From the NCBI GenBank assembly GCA_026129685.1, contig JAHCHO010000012.1, forward strand, positions 47,329-111,328: DNA of 64,000 nucleotides, written 5' to 3'. Shown here piece after piece: positions 13,470 to 22,819 of this stretch; positions within the stretch are counted from its first letter, which is position 1; every line of letters starts with the position of its first letter. Source of the stretch: Fimbriimonadaceae bacterium (lineage in GTDB: Bacteria > Armatimonadota > Fimbriimonadia > Fimbriimonadales > Fimbriimonadaceae). Under the pieces are notes generated by a model. That model saw nothing but the letters and a program-made list of their open reading frames with translations, was not told the origin of the DNA and searched no databases. The position numbers and the translations under genes were made by a program.

Positions 13470-15014
13470 ATGGATATGCGTAAGACTTTGCCTAACCCCC
13501 GTTACCTGAGGATGGGGCTCTTCACCGTCATGGCGGGCGTCGCCGGAGTCGCTTCGGCGCAACCTGCGTTCAGCGGCTTGGGCTACGTCGGGGGCGGCAC
13601 CGAACGGTCCGTGGCCTATGGCGTCAGCTCCAACGGCGCGAAAGCGGTCGGCGAGAGCGACACGTCCGCCGGTTTCGCCGCCTTCGAGTGGACCCTTGGC
13701 GGGGGCATGGTGGACATGGGGCACCTTACCGGGAGTCTGGCGGACGCGACGGCCTACGGCGTTTCGGACGACGGTTCGGTCCGCGTGGGACAATCCGACA
13801 ACGGCTCGGGCAACTATCTCGCGGTTCGTTGGACGTCGGGCGGGATTTCGTCGCTCGGCGACCTTGCGGGAGGGGCGGTCAGTTCGGGTGCCCTTGGGAT
13901 TTCCGGTAACGGTCTCGTGATCGTCGGTGGCAGCGATTCGTCCAGCGGCGAGACCGCTTTTCGATGGACGTCGGGCGGAGGGATGGTCGGGATCGGCGAC
14001 CTAACGGGAGGCATCTTCTTCAGCACCGCTTGGGGAACCAACTCGGACGGATCGGTCGTCGTCGGCCGTAGCGAATCGGCGAACGGCATGGAGGCTTTCC
14101 GCTGGACCTCGGCGGGTGGCATGGTCGGTCTTGGCGATCTGGCGGGCGGGTTCTTCCGCAGCGACGCCTACGGGACGAACAGCAACGGCACCGTGGTCGT
14201 CGGCACCAGCCTTTCGGGCAACGGGTTCGAGGCGTTCCGCTGGACCGCCGGAACGGGTATGGTCGGCCTCGGCGATTTGGCGGGCGGCACCTTCAGTTCG
14301 GTGGCCTTCGGCGTTTCGGGCGACGGCCTGACGGTCGTCGGCGCGGGGTCCACGGCGATCGGCGACGAGGCGTTCGTCTGGCAGTCCGGGTTTGGATTGC
14401 GGCGGGTCCATGATCTGCTGATCGCGAACGGCCTGGAGTCCACGCTCACGGGCTGGACGCTGTTCGATGCGAACGCGATTTCGCGAGACGGGACGGCTAT
14501 CGTGGGTTCCGCCTCCAATCCTGGCGGCACGGTGGAGGCCTATCGCGCCACCGGGTTGCTGATCGACAGCGGCACCGTCAGCGGAACGCTGACCTTCAAC
14601 GGCCTCACGGGTACGAAGCCCAACGCGACCTTCGAGTTTCGTACCCAGGCGAACTCGTCCGTGTTCTCGCAGGACACCGTGACCCCCTCGTCGGGCGGTG
14701 CGTACTCGGTGACCACGTTCGCCGGTAACTTCAAGATGGCGGTCAAGCCGACCACTTTCCTTCGCAAGGTGGTCAACGTGAACACGACCGTCAACGACGT
14801 CAACAACCTGAACCTCACCCTCGTGAACGGGGACGTGAACGGCGACAACAGCGTGAACATTGCCGACTTCCTCCTCCTCCGCGCCGCATTCGGGACCTCG
14901 AGCGGGGGGGCGAACTACAACCCGGGCGCGGACCTGAACAAGGACGGATCGGTGAACATCGCGGACTTCATCATCTTGCGCGGCAGTCTTGGCCAGTCGG
15001 GCGACGCTTGGTAG
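13470..15014 (+). CDS. Secreted repeat (HAF-type) protein with dockerin-like C-terminus
   Basis: About 514 residues. ATG 13470 or 13476 begins a signal sequence ending near VASAQ. The body consists of roughly six to seven repeats of about 43 residues with the pattern GGMVGLGDLAGG, a serine/alanine/glycine stretch with VVG, then EAFRWT, as in HAF extracellular repeats, which probably form a beta-propeller. The C-terminus carries the same sandwich-plus-calcium-loop module as the subtilase (FLRK motif, then two copies ending VNIADFLLLR and VNIADFIILR). An open extension upstream to 13410 would overlap the subtilase end and is unlikely. Function unknown; probably surface or extracellular. Confidence 0.85.
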   Translation: MDMRKTLPNPRYLRMGLFTVMAGVAGVASAQPAFSGLGYVGGGTERSVAYGVSSNGAKAVGESDTSAGFAAFEWTLGGGMVDMGHLTGSLADATAYGVSDDGSVRVGQSDNGSGNYLAVRWTSGGISSLGDLAGGAVSSGALGISGNGLVIVGGSDSSSGETAFRWTSGGGMVGIGDLTGGIFFSTAWGTNSDGSVVVGRSESANGMEAFRWTSAGGMVGLGDLAGGFFRSDAYGTNSNGTVVVGTSLSGNGFEAFRWTAGTGMVGLGDLAGGTFSSVAFGVSGDGLTVVGAGSTAIGDEAFVWQSGFGLRRVHDLLIANGLESTLTGWTLFDANAISRDGTAIVGSASNPGGTVEAYRATGLLIDSGTVSGTLTFNGLTGTKPNATFEFRTQANSSVFSQDTVTPSSGGAYSVTTFAGNFKMAVKPTTFLRKVVNVNTTVNDVNNLNLTLVNGDVNGDNSVNIADFLLLRAAFGTSSGGANYNPGADLNKDGSVNIADFIILRGSLGQSGDAW

Positions 15015-15703
15015 CCTCGCGCTCTTTCGCGCCTTCGGACGTTCGGGTCGTCGAGGACGGGATTCTCGACGGCCCGACCAATATGCGGTCCGACCTCGCG
15101 CTTCTAGAGGATCTCCGGGACTGCGCCGTCTCGGCACGGGTCTACTTCTGGGATGGGCCATGGGTCAGCCTGGGTCGGTACCAGGTCCCCGAGCGCGACC
15201 TTTCGCCCGACTGCGCCGTGCCGTGGGTCCGTCGGCCGACAGGTGGCAAAGGGGTCCTGCACGGGCACGACGCGACGATCGGTCTGGTGGCGCGCCTCGA
15301 CGCGCTGCTTCCCGATCTGCCGTTCGCCCGGCGCGAGCGGGCGGTGAAGCGTGCCTATCGAGCCCTTGCGGCGCCTCTGGTTCGCGCCCTGAACGCATGC
15401 GGGTTGCCCGCCGTGCTCGCCGAGACCACCGACTTCGTGGGTCGCGGGGGAAGGACCGCCGACTGCTTCAACCATGTGTCGCCGAACGATATGGTGGACC
15501 CTCGAACGGGACTCAAGGTCTGCGGCTGCGCCCTCCTGATGCGTCCGACCGCCGTCCTCGTTCAGGCGAGCATTCCGTGCGGCGAACCCCTCGTCGATCC
15601 GGGTACCGTCTTTCCTTCCGCCCGACGTCAGCCGAGCGCCAACTGGAACACCGGGCTTCTCGTCGAGTCCCTTTGGCAGGCTCTCGTCGAGGGAACCCGG
15701 TAG
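15008..15703 (+). CDS. Lipoate/biotin protein ligase family protein
   Basis: A 231-residue protein of the lipoate-protein ligase A/B superfamily, which attaches lipoyl or octanoyl groups to carrier lysines. The family signature RRPTGGKGVLHG is near residue 77, and a lysine-containing LKVCGCALL segment (about residue 165) fits the ligase/transferase fold. The start appears to be TTG 15008, overlapping the preceding stop by seven bases. The NMRSDLALLED segment expected near the N-terminus begins about 25 residues in, so a start further inside would lose it. Whether it acts as ligase, octanoyltransferase or amidotransferase cannot be decided here. Confidence 0.75.
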   Translation: MVASRSFAPSDVRVVEDGILDGPTNMRSDLALLEDLRDCAVSARVYFWDGPWVSLGRYQVPERDLSPDCAVPWVRRPTGGKGVLHGHDATIGLVARLDALLPDLPFARRERAVKRAYRALAAPLVRALNACGLPAVLAETTDFVGRGGRTADCFNHVSPNDMVDPRTGLKVCGCALLMRPTAVLVQASIPCGEPLVDPGTVFPSARRQPSANWNTGLLVESLWQALVEGTR

Positions 15704-15774
15704 GGGCTGCCGCCGTCTGAAGTCCCAAGTGCGGCCCGCGCGCGCGGCAACCGTGGGTCTGGAGGATTCGTGGA

Positions 15775-17598
15775 ATGAAGAAGTTTGGATTCGGCCTTCT
15801 GGGCCTCGCCTTGACCGGGGGAGCGACGCTCTTCTTGGCTAATGATAGCACCCGTCCGTCGGATTCCGACCTGAAGCGGTCGGTCGCGTCGGCGTTGCCA
15901 CGGGCGTTCGGGCATTCGTCGCGGGTGGTGGAGTCGCGCGTCGTCGCCGGGAATCAGGGCGAGTACTTCGGCATCTGTCAGACCGGCTTCACCGCCGACG
16001 GAGTGCCCGTGTCCGTGCTGTTCGCACCCGGTACGTCCGAGGCCTATATGCGCCAAGTGATGCGCGACTTCGCGCGCCAGGATTCGGGGCTGGACCACCG
16101 GGAGCGGGCGTACAACCCGGGCCAGCGATGGACAACCACCGCGAACGGCGCCACCGGATCGGCGGGGAACCCGATCGTGCTGACGTACAGCTTCGTCCCG
16201 GACGGGACCAACGTTCCGGCGGCGGCGGGGGCGGGGGCGGCGCCGAGCAACTTGTTCAGCACCATGAACTCCAAGTTCGGCGGGAACACCGCCCTCTGGC
16301 AGAGCAAGTTCGCGCAAATCTATGCTGGCTGGGCCGGTGTCGCGGGTCTCATGTACGACTATGAGTCCGCGGACGACGGTGTTGGCCTCAACAGCGGGGC
16401 CGGCGTGCTCGGTACCCGTGGCGACGTCCGGGTCTCCGCCCGCAACATCGACGGTTCGAGCGGTGTGCTGGCCTACAACTACTATCCCAACTCGGGCGAC
16501 ATGTGCATCGATTCGAGCGAGAACTGGGCCAACCAGTCGAACGATTACCGCTTCCTCCGCAACACCCTGGGTCACGAGCACGGCCACGGACTCGGATTCG
16601 GGCACTCGGTACCGTGCGACAACACGAAGCTGATGGAGCCGTTCCTGAACACCGGCTTCGACATGGTCCAGCACGACGACATCCGGGCGGGCCACTGGTA
16701 CTACGGCGACGCCCTCGAGAACAACGACACCGCCGGGACCGCGAGCGACGCGGGAATTCTCCCGCCCGGTGGCTACGCCTTCGGCACGAACCTCTCCCTC
16801 GACCGGACAAGCGACGTGGACTTCTACAAGTTCCGGACGACGGGACCCGCCAAAGTCACGCTGACCCTCACCCCGGTTGGGCGGACCTACACGATCGGCA
16901 ACCAGTCCAGCGGGTGCAGCGGCACCACGTCGAGCGTGAACTCGACCAACCTCCAAGACCTGGGCTTCCAACTACTGGACTCGAACGGGACGACCGTGCT
17001 CGCGACCGTCAACAACGGCGGCTTGGGCGTCCAGGAGAAACTGACCAATTTCCAGCTCACTGGGGTTGGCCCGTACTACATCCGCGTGTTCGGCTCGGGC
17101 ACGAACGACGTGCAGATGTACGACGGCACGATCGAACTCTCCGCTCCGCCCCAGGTTTCAGGCACGATCGCCCTGCAGGACTATGGCGCGGCCCTTTCGG
17201 GGGTTACCCTAACCTTCGAGATTCGCAACCCGGGCGGTTCCACCGCCGTCGAGACGGTGCAGGCGAACCCGAACGACAACGGCAGCTGGACTTTCCAGAC
17301 GAACTTGACGGGGACGTACGACCTGCTCTGCAAGGGGCCCACGTGGTTGCGGGGTAAGCGGACCAACGTCGTGATTACGGCGGCGGGCGCGTCGGGGCAG
17401 ACGTTCGATCTCAAGAACGGAGACGTGAACGGCGACAACACCGTGAACATCGCCGATTTCATTGCGGTCCGCGCGGCCTTCGGATCGAACAGCGGGTCGG
17501 CGAACTGGAACGCCGCCGCCGACCTCAACAAGGACGGCAACGTCAATATCGCGGACTTCCTCATCGTCCGCAAGAACCTCGGCCAAGCGGGCGCGTAA
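15775..17598 (+). CDS. Secreted matrixin-like zinc metalloprotease with dockerin-like C-terminus
   Basis: A 607-residue exported metallopeptidase. A GGAGG ribosome site precedes ATG 15775, and the signal peptide is MKKFGFGLLGLALTGGATLF. The zinc motif HEHGHGLGFGH gives ligands H267, H271 and H277 with catalytic E268, the metzincin (M10-like) pattern. After the catalytic domain comes a beta-sandwich resembling a bacterial pre-peptidase C-terminal domain (about 320-450). The shared C-terminal module follows, with a WLRG motif and two calcium-loop repeats (VNIADFIAVR, VNIADFLIVR). It belongs with the subtilase and repeat protein as a cluster of secreted products carrying one common tail. Confidence 0.9.
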   Translation: MKKFGFGLLGLALTGGATLFLANDSTRPSDSDLKRSVASALPRAFGHSSRVVESRVVAGNQGEYFGICQTGFTADGVPVSVLFAPGTSEAYMRQVMRDFARQDSGLDHRERAYNPGQRWTTTANGATGSAGNPIVLTYSFVPDGTNVPAAAGAGAAPSNLFSTMNSKFGGNTALWQSKFAQIYAGWAGVAGLMYDYESADDGVGLNSGAGVLGTRGDVRVSARNIDGSSGVLAYNYYPNSGDMCIDSSENWANQSNDYRFLRNTLGHEHGHGLGFGHSVPCDNTKLMEPFLNTGFDMVQHDDIRAGHWYYGDALENNDTAGTASDAGILPPGGYAFGTNLSLDRTSDVDFYKFRTTGPAKVTLTLTPVGRTYTIGNQSSGCSGTTSSVNSTNLQDLGFQLLDSNGTTVLATVNNGGLGVQEKLTNFQLTGVGPYYIRVFGSGTNDVQMYDGTIELSAPPQVSGTIALQDYGAALSGVTLTFEIRNPGGSTAVETVQANPNDNGSWTFQTNLTGTYDLLCKGPTWLRGKRTNVVITAAGASGQTFDLKNGDVNGDNTVNIADFIAVRAAFGSNSGSANWNAAADLNKDGNVNIADFLIVRKNLGQAGA

Positions 17599-17653
17599 GC
17601 GTCCGGTGAGCCGTCCACGACCCCGACCGGACTCTACATCCGGGCGGGGTCGG

Positions 17654-17659
17654 TATTCT
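17654..17659 (+). promoter_or_regulatory. -10 element for leaderless folP
   Basis: TATTCT ends six bases before the folP ATG, so transcription would begin at or next to the start codon. No ribosome-binding site is visible. The same geometry recurs at ridA, the lipoprotein gene and the M1-like gene. Confidence 0.5.
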
Positions 17660-17665
17660 GAGACC

Positions 17666-18532
17666 ATGTCGGGATTCGAACTCCCCAAAGGTCGGCCCGC
17701 TCTGATGGGCATCCTGAACGTCACGCCCGATAGCTTCAGCGACGGCGGGCGTTACCTGGATTCCCGTGCCGCCGTGGCGCGCGGAAGGGAGATGGTCCGA
17801 CAGGGCGCCGACGTGATCGATGTGGGGGGCGAGTCCACCCGCCCCGGCGCGGAGCCGGTCGACGCTGAGGAGGAGTCGCGGCGTGTCGTGCCCGTGGTGG
17901 CGGCGCTCTCGGCGGAGGGCATCGCGGTATCCGTCGACACGACGAAGGCGATTGTGGCGCGCCGTTGTCTGCAAGTTGGGGCGACGGTGATCAACGACGT
18001 TTCCGCCTTCGGCGACCCGGAGATGGCGGGCGTCTGCGCCGGAGCGCAGTGTTCGGTCTGCCTCATGCACCGGCGCGGAGAACCACGCACGATGCAGCGC
18101 GACACCGTCTATGAAGAGGTCGTCGAAGAGGTCCTGGCCTTCCTCGTGGAGCGCGCGCGCTCGGCCGAGCAAGAGGGCGTCGCCAAGGACCGGATTTGGA
18201 TCGACCCAGGCATCGGCTTCGGCAAGTCGGTCGCGGGAAACCTCGAGCTCTTGGCGGCCACCGAACGGTTCGTCGCGACGGGCTACCCGGTGCTCGTCGG
18301 GGTGAGCCGGAAATCGTTTCTCGGTGCGATTCTCGGAACCGACCGGGAACCCGCGCCCGCCGAAGCCCGCGTGGTCGGGTCGGTCGCCGCCCAAGTGGTG
18401 GCGCAACGGCTCGGGGCGCGCGTGTTGCGCGTGCACGACGTTCGGGAGGCTCGGGATGGTATGGTCGTCGCGTCCGCGATCGAGCGGGCGGGACAGGAAT
18501 CGCCCGGCGCGCGGCGAAGGTTGGACGCGTGA
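17666..18532 (+). CDS. folP: Dihydropteroate synthase
   Basis: Joins p-aminobenzoate to the pterin pyrophosphate in folate synthesis; cytosolic, 288 residues. Signature segments are MGILNVTPDSFSDGG near the N-terminus, DVGGESTRPGA, the ND in VINDVSAFGD, DPGIGFGKS, and the C-terminal RVHDVREARDG. ATG 17666 is the natural start. Open sequence upstream belongs to the preceding protease's alternative frame. The 3' end overlaps the next gene by four bases (GTGA). The -10-like TATTCT six bases before the ATG suggests a leaderless mRNA. Confidence 0.96.
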   Translation: MSGFELPKGRPALMGILNVTPDSFSDGGRYLDSRAAVARGREMVRQGADVIDVGGESTRPGAEPVDAEEESRRVVPVVAALSAEGIAVSVDTTKAIVARRCLQVGATVINDVSAFGDPEMAGVCAGAQCSVCLMHRRGEPRTMQRDTVYEEVVEEVLAFLVERARSAEQEGVAKDRIWIDPGIGFGKSVAGNLELLAATERFVATGYPVLVGVSRKSFLGAILGTDREPAPAEARVVGSVAAQVVAQRLGARVLRVHDVREARDGMVVASAIERAGQESPGARRRLDA

Positions 18533-19782
18533 GCCGGCAGGCAAACCGCGAGAGTTCTCCGAGGCGACAGGCCGTCTGGCTGTTGCTCGGGCTACTGGTC
18601 TTCGCCGTTCTCCTCGGCGTCTACAACGCTTGGCGAACCGCCGAGACGAGGAAGCTCGCCCTTGGGTCGCCGAGCTCCGCCCAACGCGACTACTTCGTCG
18701 CGAGCGTGGATCGACCCGAGGTCGAATCGTTCTTCAAAGCTCTGCCCTCGTCCGAGAAGGTCCGGTTTGCCAAGAACTTGGGCGCTCACGACGCGCCTGG
18801 CCTCGCGAAGTTGATCGTCAAGTTGCTGGCGACTTTCGACAAGGACGCCCGAGACGCCTTGACCGAAAGCTTGGTGCGCCTTGCGAAGACCCAAACCAAA
18901 GCCGTCGCCGAGCAACTGACGCAGACGGGTGGCTTTCAGCGGTACGCCGTCTTCCGGGCCCTGGCCGAGGCCGGCGAGACCTCGCTGAACGCCACCGCCG
19001 GCCAACTGTCCGTGACGGACGCTCGCACCAACGCCGTCGCCTTTCTGGTCAGCGAAGGGTCCGCTTCGGTGCCTCCTCTGCTGCGGCAGTTGGCGCACAA
19101 AGACAAGGACGTGCGGGGGGCGGCGGCCGAGGCGCTCGGAAAGTTGCGCGCCCGGGAAGCGGTCGATGCGCTGACCGAGAGGTACCGAACGGCGCCCGTC
19201 GACGAAGGCATCGCCTATCTCACGGCCCTCAGCGCGATCGCCGATCCCCGTTCGCGGGACCTTCTCCGCGAAGCGTTCGTCAATCCGCAGACTCGGCCCG
19301 ATCTGCGATCGGTGTCCGCGCTCGGCTTGGGTCGGATCGGGCGTCCGGAGGACCTGAAGCTGCTATGGGACGCGTCCGGCACCCCGGACCTCGACCTCCA
19401 GGTCGCGATCGTGAGCGGCCTTCAGTTCGCGGGCGAAGCCTCGCTCACCGAGGCGCCCCTATCCCTGATCTCGCTCCGAGTCGCCGCCGGCGTCAAGGGC
19501 CCTCGGTCGGATGCGTTGATCGAACGGGGTCTTGCTTCCGGTAGCCGGCCACTGCTGGCGGAGGCCGCCCGGGCGACGCGGCGCCGCCCCGAACTGGTGG
19601 GTGCCTTGGAGCGAGCGGTGCGTCGGTACGACCCGGCGATGCGGGGCGACTTGGTGGACCCCCTGCTCGAGGCGCTCGCCCAGACCGAGGCTGGCCATGC
19701 CGTCTTGAGGAGGCTGGCGGACGACCAGGCGGTGGGTTCGCTCGCCTCGCGCAGGCTGGCGCTCGCGGCGAGCGGCGGATGA
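18529..19782 (+). CDS. Membrane-anchored HEAT-repeat protein
   Basis: A 417-residue protein beginning at GTG 18529, inside the folP stop. One transmembrane helix lies at about residues 15-33 after a short basic N-terminus. The rest is helical with HEAT/PBS-lyase type repeats (for example KDVRGAAAEALGKLRAREAVDALTE around residue 190, and RSVSALGLGRIGRPEDLKLL). Such proteins are usually scaffolds; no catalytic motif is seen. Coupling to folP is by overlap only and need not imply a folate role. Confidence 0.75.
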   Translation: MSRQANRESSPRRQAVWLLLGLLVFAVLLGVYNAWRTAETRKLALGSPSSAQRDYFVASVDRPEVESFFKALPSSEKVRFAKNLGAHDAPGLAKLIVKLLATFDKDARDALTESLVRLAKTQTKAVAEQLTQTGGFQRYAVFRALAEAGETSLNATAGQLSVTDARTNAVAFLVSEGSASVPPLLRQLAHKDKDVRGAAAEALGKLRAREAVDALTERYRTAPVDEGIAYLTALSAIADPRSRDLLREAFVNPQTRPDLRSVSALGLGRIGRPEDLKLLWDASGTPDLDLQVAIVSGLQFAGEASLTEAPLSLISLRVAAGVKGPRSDALIERGLASGSRPLLAEAARATRRRPELVGALERAVRRYDPAMRGDLVDPLLEALAQTEAGHAVLRRLADDQAVGSLASRRLALAASGG

Positions 19783-19916
19783 AGCGACGCAGTTCATGGC
19801 ACGATCATGGCGAACGAAGGTCCAACCCTGGGTAACCTATCGTTCGTCCGTTATGAGTACGGATCGGGCAAGGTTGCGTCTGCCTCGGTGCCCGACCCTT
19901 GCGAGGAACCCTTCAT

Positions 19917-21347
19917 ATGCGTGGAACCGCTGTCATCAAGGCCATCGTCGCGCTTGTGCTCACGCCGCTCGCGGCCCTGGTCCTGACCTTCTTCTTGCCC
20001 AAGGAGTACACCTCGTCGGTCGGCGTGTTGGTGGACACGTCTCTCCCGACGATGGACCCCCAGAATCCGGAGTCGAAGATCGACGAGTTGATCAACTTCG
20101 GTCGAGGTCGGAACATCCAGACGAACATCGACATTCTGCTGGGTTCTCAAGTCATCGGCGAGGCGATCGAACTGACGCGCGCCGAGGACACGCAAGGGAA
20201 GTTCGCCTTCAACAACGACAAGATCATCCAGTTGATCGACCTGCTTCCTCGCCGCTTGCGCGTCGACTCGCAGAAGGATTCGGAGGTCGTCACGCTCCGC
20301 GTGACCTTGGACGATCCGGATCTCGCCGCCGCCATCGCGAACAACATCGGTCGTGCGTACATACGCGTGACCCAGAAGATGGCGAACAACTATGGAGAGA
20401 AAGCCCGGACGCTGGTCACCGAGCGCCTCAAGCGAACCACCGAAAAGCTTCTCGCGATTGACCAACAGATCAATGACGTGAAGCGCCAGTACGGCATGGC
20501 CGACATGCAGGCCGACGCCTCCGTCTATAGCCGCACCCGGGCGGACCTTGAACTGCGCGAGGTGGACCTGCAGTCCCGGTACAACGGCGCGATCGCCGAA
20601 CTCGCCCAAGCCCAGCGCACGTTGGCCAGCACACCGCAGTGGGTGGACGTGGTCGTTCAGAAGTCCCCTAATCCCAACTACACCCAGTTGGTGATGGACC
20701 TCAACACCGCCAAGGCCCAACTCGCCCAAGAGCGAAAGAAGTACACCGACGATCGGCCCGATGTGAAGGCTCTGTTGGGTCGCGTCGCTCAGATTCAGGA
20801 TGATCTCAACAAGATCGACCGCGAGGTTGTCCAGCGGACCGAGCGCCAGCTCAACCAAACCTACGTGCTGCAAGAGCAAACGGTGAACCGGGTCAAGGAG
20901 CAGGTGGACTCGTTGGCCAAGCAACTTGGCCAGACGAAAACCGACCGCTCGAAGGTCGAGCAGGAACTCGTGGTCTATCCGCAGGCCGAGCGCATGGTCA
21001 ACGACTTGCTCCGCCAACGGCAGATTCAGGAGCGCACCTACATGGAGCTCTCAGCGCGCAAGGATTCGCTCGACGCCGTTGGGCCCGAGCCGGTCGGCCG
21101 GGTGGCCAACGCGTATATCGTGTCGGACGCGCGCGCGAACCCGATCCCAAGCGCTCCAAACGTGACCCTTTACGTTCTGGCCGGATTCGGTCTTGGCATC
21201 GCCATCGCCGCGATCATCATCCTGCCGAAGGGCACCGAAACGCCGGAATACTATCCGCCGGCCGGGCTGTCCGGACCGGGCACGACGGTCGCCTCGATGC
21301 CATCCGGCGGGGACGATACGCCCAAACTCAAAGGCCGCGACGGCTAG
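19917..21347 (+). CDS. Polysaccharide chain-length/export protein (Wzz type)
   Basis: A 476-residue polysaccharide co-polymerase-like protein. It has two membrane helices (about 6-25 and 417-437) that enclose a periplasmic domain with long coiled-coil segments between about 150 and 380. The N-terminal EYTSSVGVLVD is typical of the Wzz domain. No cytoplasmic tyrosine-kinase domain follows; the C-terminus is a short proline/glycine-rich tail. ATG 19917 has a GAGG site upstream; a TTG at 19899 is an alternative. It starts a set with an O-antigen polymerase-like and a glycosyltransferase-like membrane protein, pointing to exopolysaccharide or O-antigen assembly. Confidence 0.82.
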   Translation: MRGTAVIKAIVALVLTPLAALVLTFFLPKEYTSSVGVLVDTSLPTMDPQNPESKIDELINFGRGRNIQTNIDILLGSQVIGEAIELTRAEDTQGKFAFNNDKIIQLIDLLPRRLRVDSQKDSEVVTLRVTLDDPDLAAAIANNIGRAYIRVTQKMANNYGEKARTLVTERLKRTTEKLLAIDQQINDVKRQYGMADMQADASVYSRTRADLELREVDLQSRYNGAIAELAQAQRTLASTPQWVDVVVQKSPNPNYTQLVMDLNTAKAQLAQERKKYTDDRPDVKALLGRVAQIQDDLNKIDREVVQRTERQLNQTYVLQEQTVNRVKEQVDSLAKQLGQTKTDRSKVEQELVVYPQAERMVNDLLRQRQIQERTYMELSARKDSLDAVGPEPVGRVANAYIVSDARANPIPSAPNVTLYVLAGFGLGIAIAAIIILPKGTETPEYYPPAGLSGPGTTVASMPSGGDDTPKLKGRDG

Positions 21348-21403
21348 TTTCCTGATCGCGTCTCCGGAAGGTTCCGCCTTTCGGAGACGCGTCGCTCACC
21401 GCC

Positions 21404-22819
21404 ATGGCCCTCACCCAAGCCGGTCCAATTCCGAACAGCGTCCGCCCGATCGCGGCCGCATCCGGTTTGATCGCCAAGGTCGTTACCGTCCTATGCTTCG
21501 TGCTGGTGGGTACCTACATGTTCGCGGGGCAGTACCAGCCCGTCGTTCGCTTCCATCCCGTCTTCTATGTGAGCATCCTGATCGTTCTGGCCGGACTTCG
21601 CGTCCGAGGTTGGGCGGTCTTGACGCGCACCTGGTTGGACTTCTTCTTTATCGCGTGGGTCTTGATCGCCAACTTTAGCCAGTCCTATGCGGGCTCGGCA
21701 CTGGGGCGGATCTTCTATCCCTACGAGATTCTCGACTACTTCTACGTCATCTTCACGACGTGGGCGGTGTACCGCGCCGCCTATGCGTTGGTCGTGATGG
21801 CCCCGCGATCTGCGCCTCGATCCCTGCTTAACGCGTTGATCGTCGGGTGCCTCTTCGCCGCCGTACTCGGCGTGGCTCAGGACACCCCGCTGAAAGGGGC
21901 GGCGGACAACGTCAGCAAACGGATTGGGTCCTTGCGCGAGGAGAACCAATACCAGACCGGCGACGAAGAGACGTCGCCTCGGCCCGCCTCGGTGTTTACC
22001 TCGCCTACCATGTTCGGGAGCTTCAACACGTACGGCACCCTCTTCGTGTTGGCGATCGCCCTTGGTGCCGGAGACAGGTTGCGGAACAAGCACCTGCCCG
22101 CCATCTTCTTCCTGAGCGCCATCTTCTTTGCCGGTACGTTCGTGGCCCAAGTGCGCATCGCGCTGCTGTACCAAGGGTTACTGTTGATGTTCTTCATCTT
22201 GTACACGATCTACCGGAGCCAGCGCACGATCGCGATCGTGATCGTTGGTTTGGTCCTTCTGGGCGGCGCCTTCGTCAGCACCCGTCTCAGTGACGAACGG
22301 TTCAGCTACCTAGCCCGCACTTTCGAGGGTGGTCTCTTCCAGGACGAATCGTTCAAGTTTAGGCTTGAATCTTGGACGAGAATCACGGAGATGGCGGCGG
22401 AGATCGCACCACTGGGTTCCGGCTTCACCCTTCTTTCCTCCAACGCGTTCGCTCGCCGAGGTGACACCTACTCGCGGGCGAACGGTCCGGACTCCGGCTA
22501 CTTCGAGTCGTTCTTCCTCCACGGCATCCCCGGCCTGCTTCTGTTCTTCAGCCTCTTCTTCGTCAGTTACCTGATGTTCGTCAGGCTCGGGGGCACACGG
22601 GATCCGGCGCGCAACGAGACCCGCTGGGCGGTCATGCTCAACCTCGTGCTGTTCCTGGTCCTGGGTTCGATCCTTGGGGTGACCCACTCGAAGTTCGAGC
22701 GCTCGGGGCCGATCTACCTGATGCTCGGTGCGGGCGCGGGGCTGTTGGCGGTCCACCGACCGTTGCCCGCAAAGCAGGCCGACCCGAACGCCGCGACCGC
22801 CAAAGCGGCGACGGCATGA
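21404..22819 (+). CDS. O-antigen ligase/polymerase-like membrane protein
   Basis: A 471-residue protein with about ten hydrophobic helices. A periplasmic loop (about 165-200 and again 300-360) and the segment GSGFTLLSSNAF...NGPDSGYFESFFLHGIPG are characteristic of the Wzy_C/O-antigen ligase family. It would polymerise repeat units or ligate polysaccharide. It starts 56 bases after the Wzz-like gene and shares four bases (ATGA) with the next gene. Confidence 0.8.
   Translation: MALTQAGPIPNSVRPIAAASGLIAKVVTVLCFVLVGTYMFAGQYQPVVRFHPVFYVSILIVLAGLRVRGWAVLTRTWLDFFFIAWVLIANFSQSYAGSALGRIFYPYEILDYFYVIFTTWAVYRAAYALVVMAPRSAPRSLLNALIVGCLFAAVLGVAQDTPLKGAADNVSKRIGSLREENQYQTGDEETSPRPASVFTSPTMFGSFNTYGTLFVLAIALGAGDRLRNKHLPAIFFLSAIFFAGTFVAQVRIALLYQGLLLMFFILYTIYRSQRTIAIVIVGLVLLGGAFVSTRLSDERFSYLARTFEGGLFQDESFKFRLESWTRITEMAAEIAPLGSGFTLLSSNAFARRGDTYSRANGPDSGYFESFFLHGIPGLLLFFSLFFVSYLMFVRLGGTRDPARNETRWAVMLNLVLFLVLGSILGVTHSKFERSGPIYLMLGAGAGLLAVHRPLPAKQADPNAATAKAATA

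Noticed and set aside
11318..17598. Cellulosome components
   Set aside because: The C-terminal repeats look dockerin-like, but catalytic heads are proteases and repeat proteins, with no glycoside hydrolase or cohesin in view.
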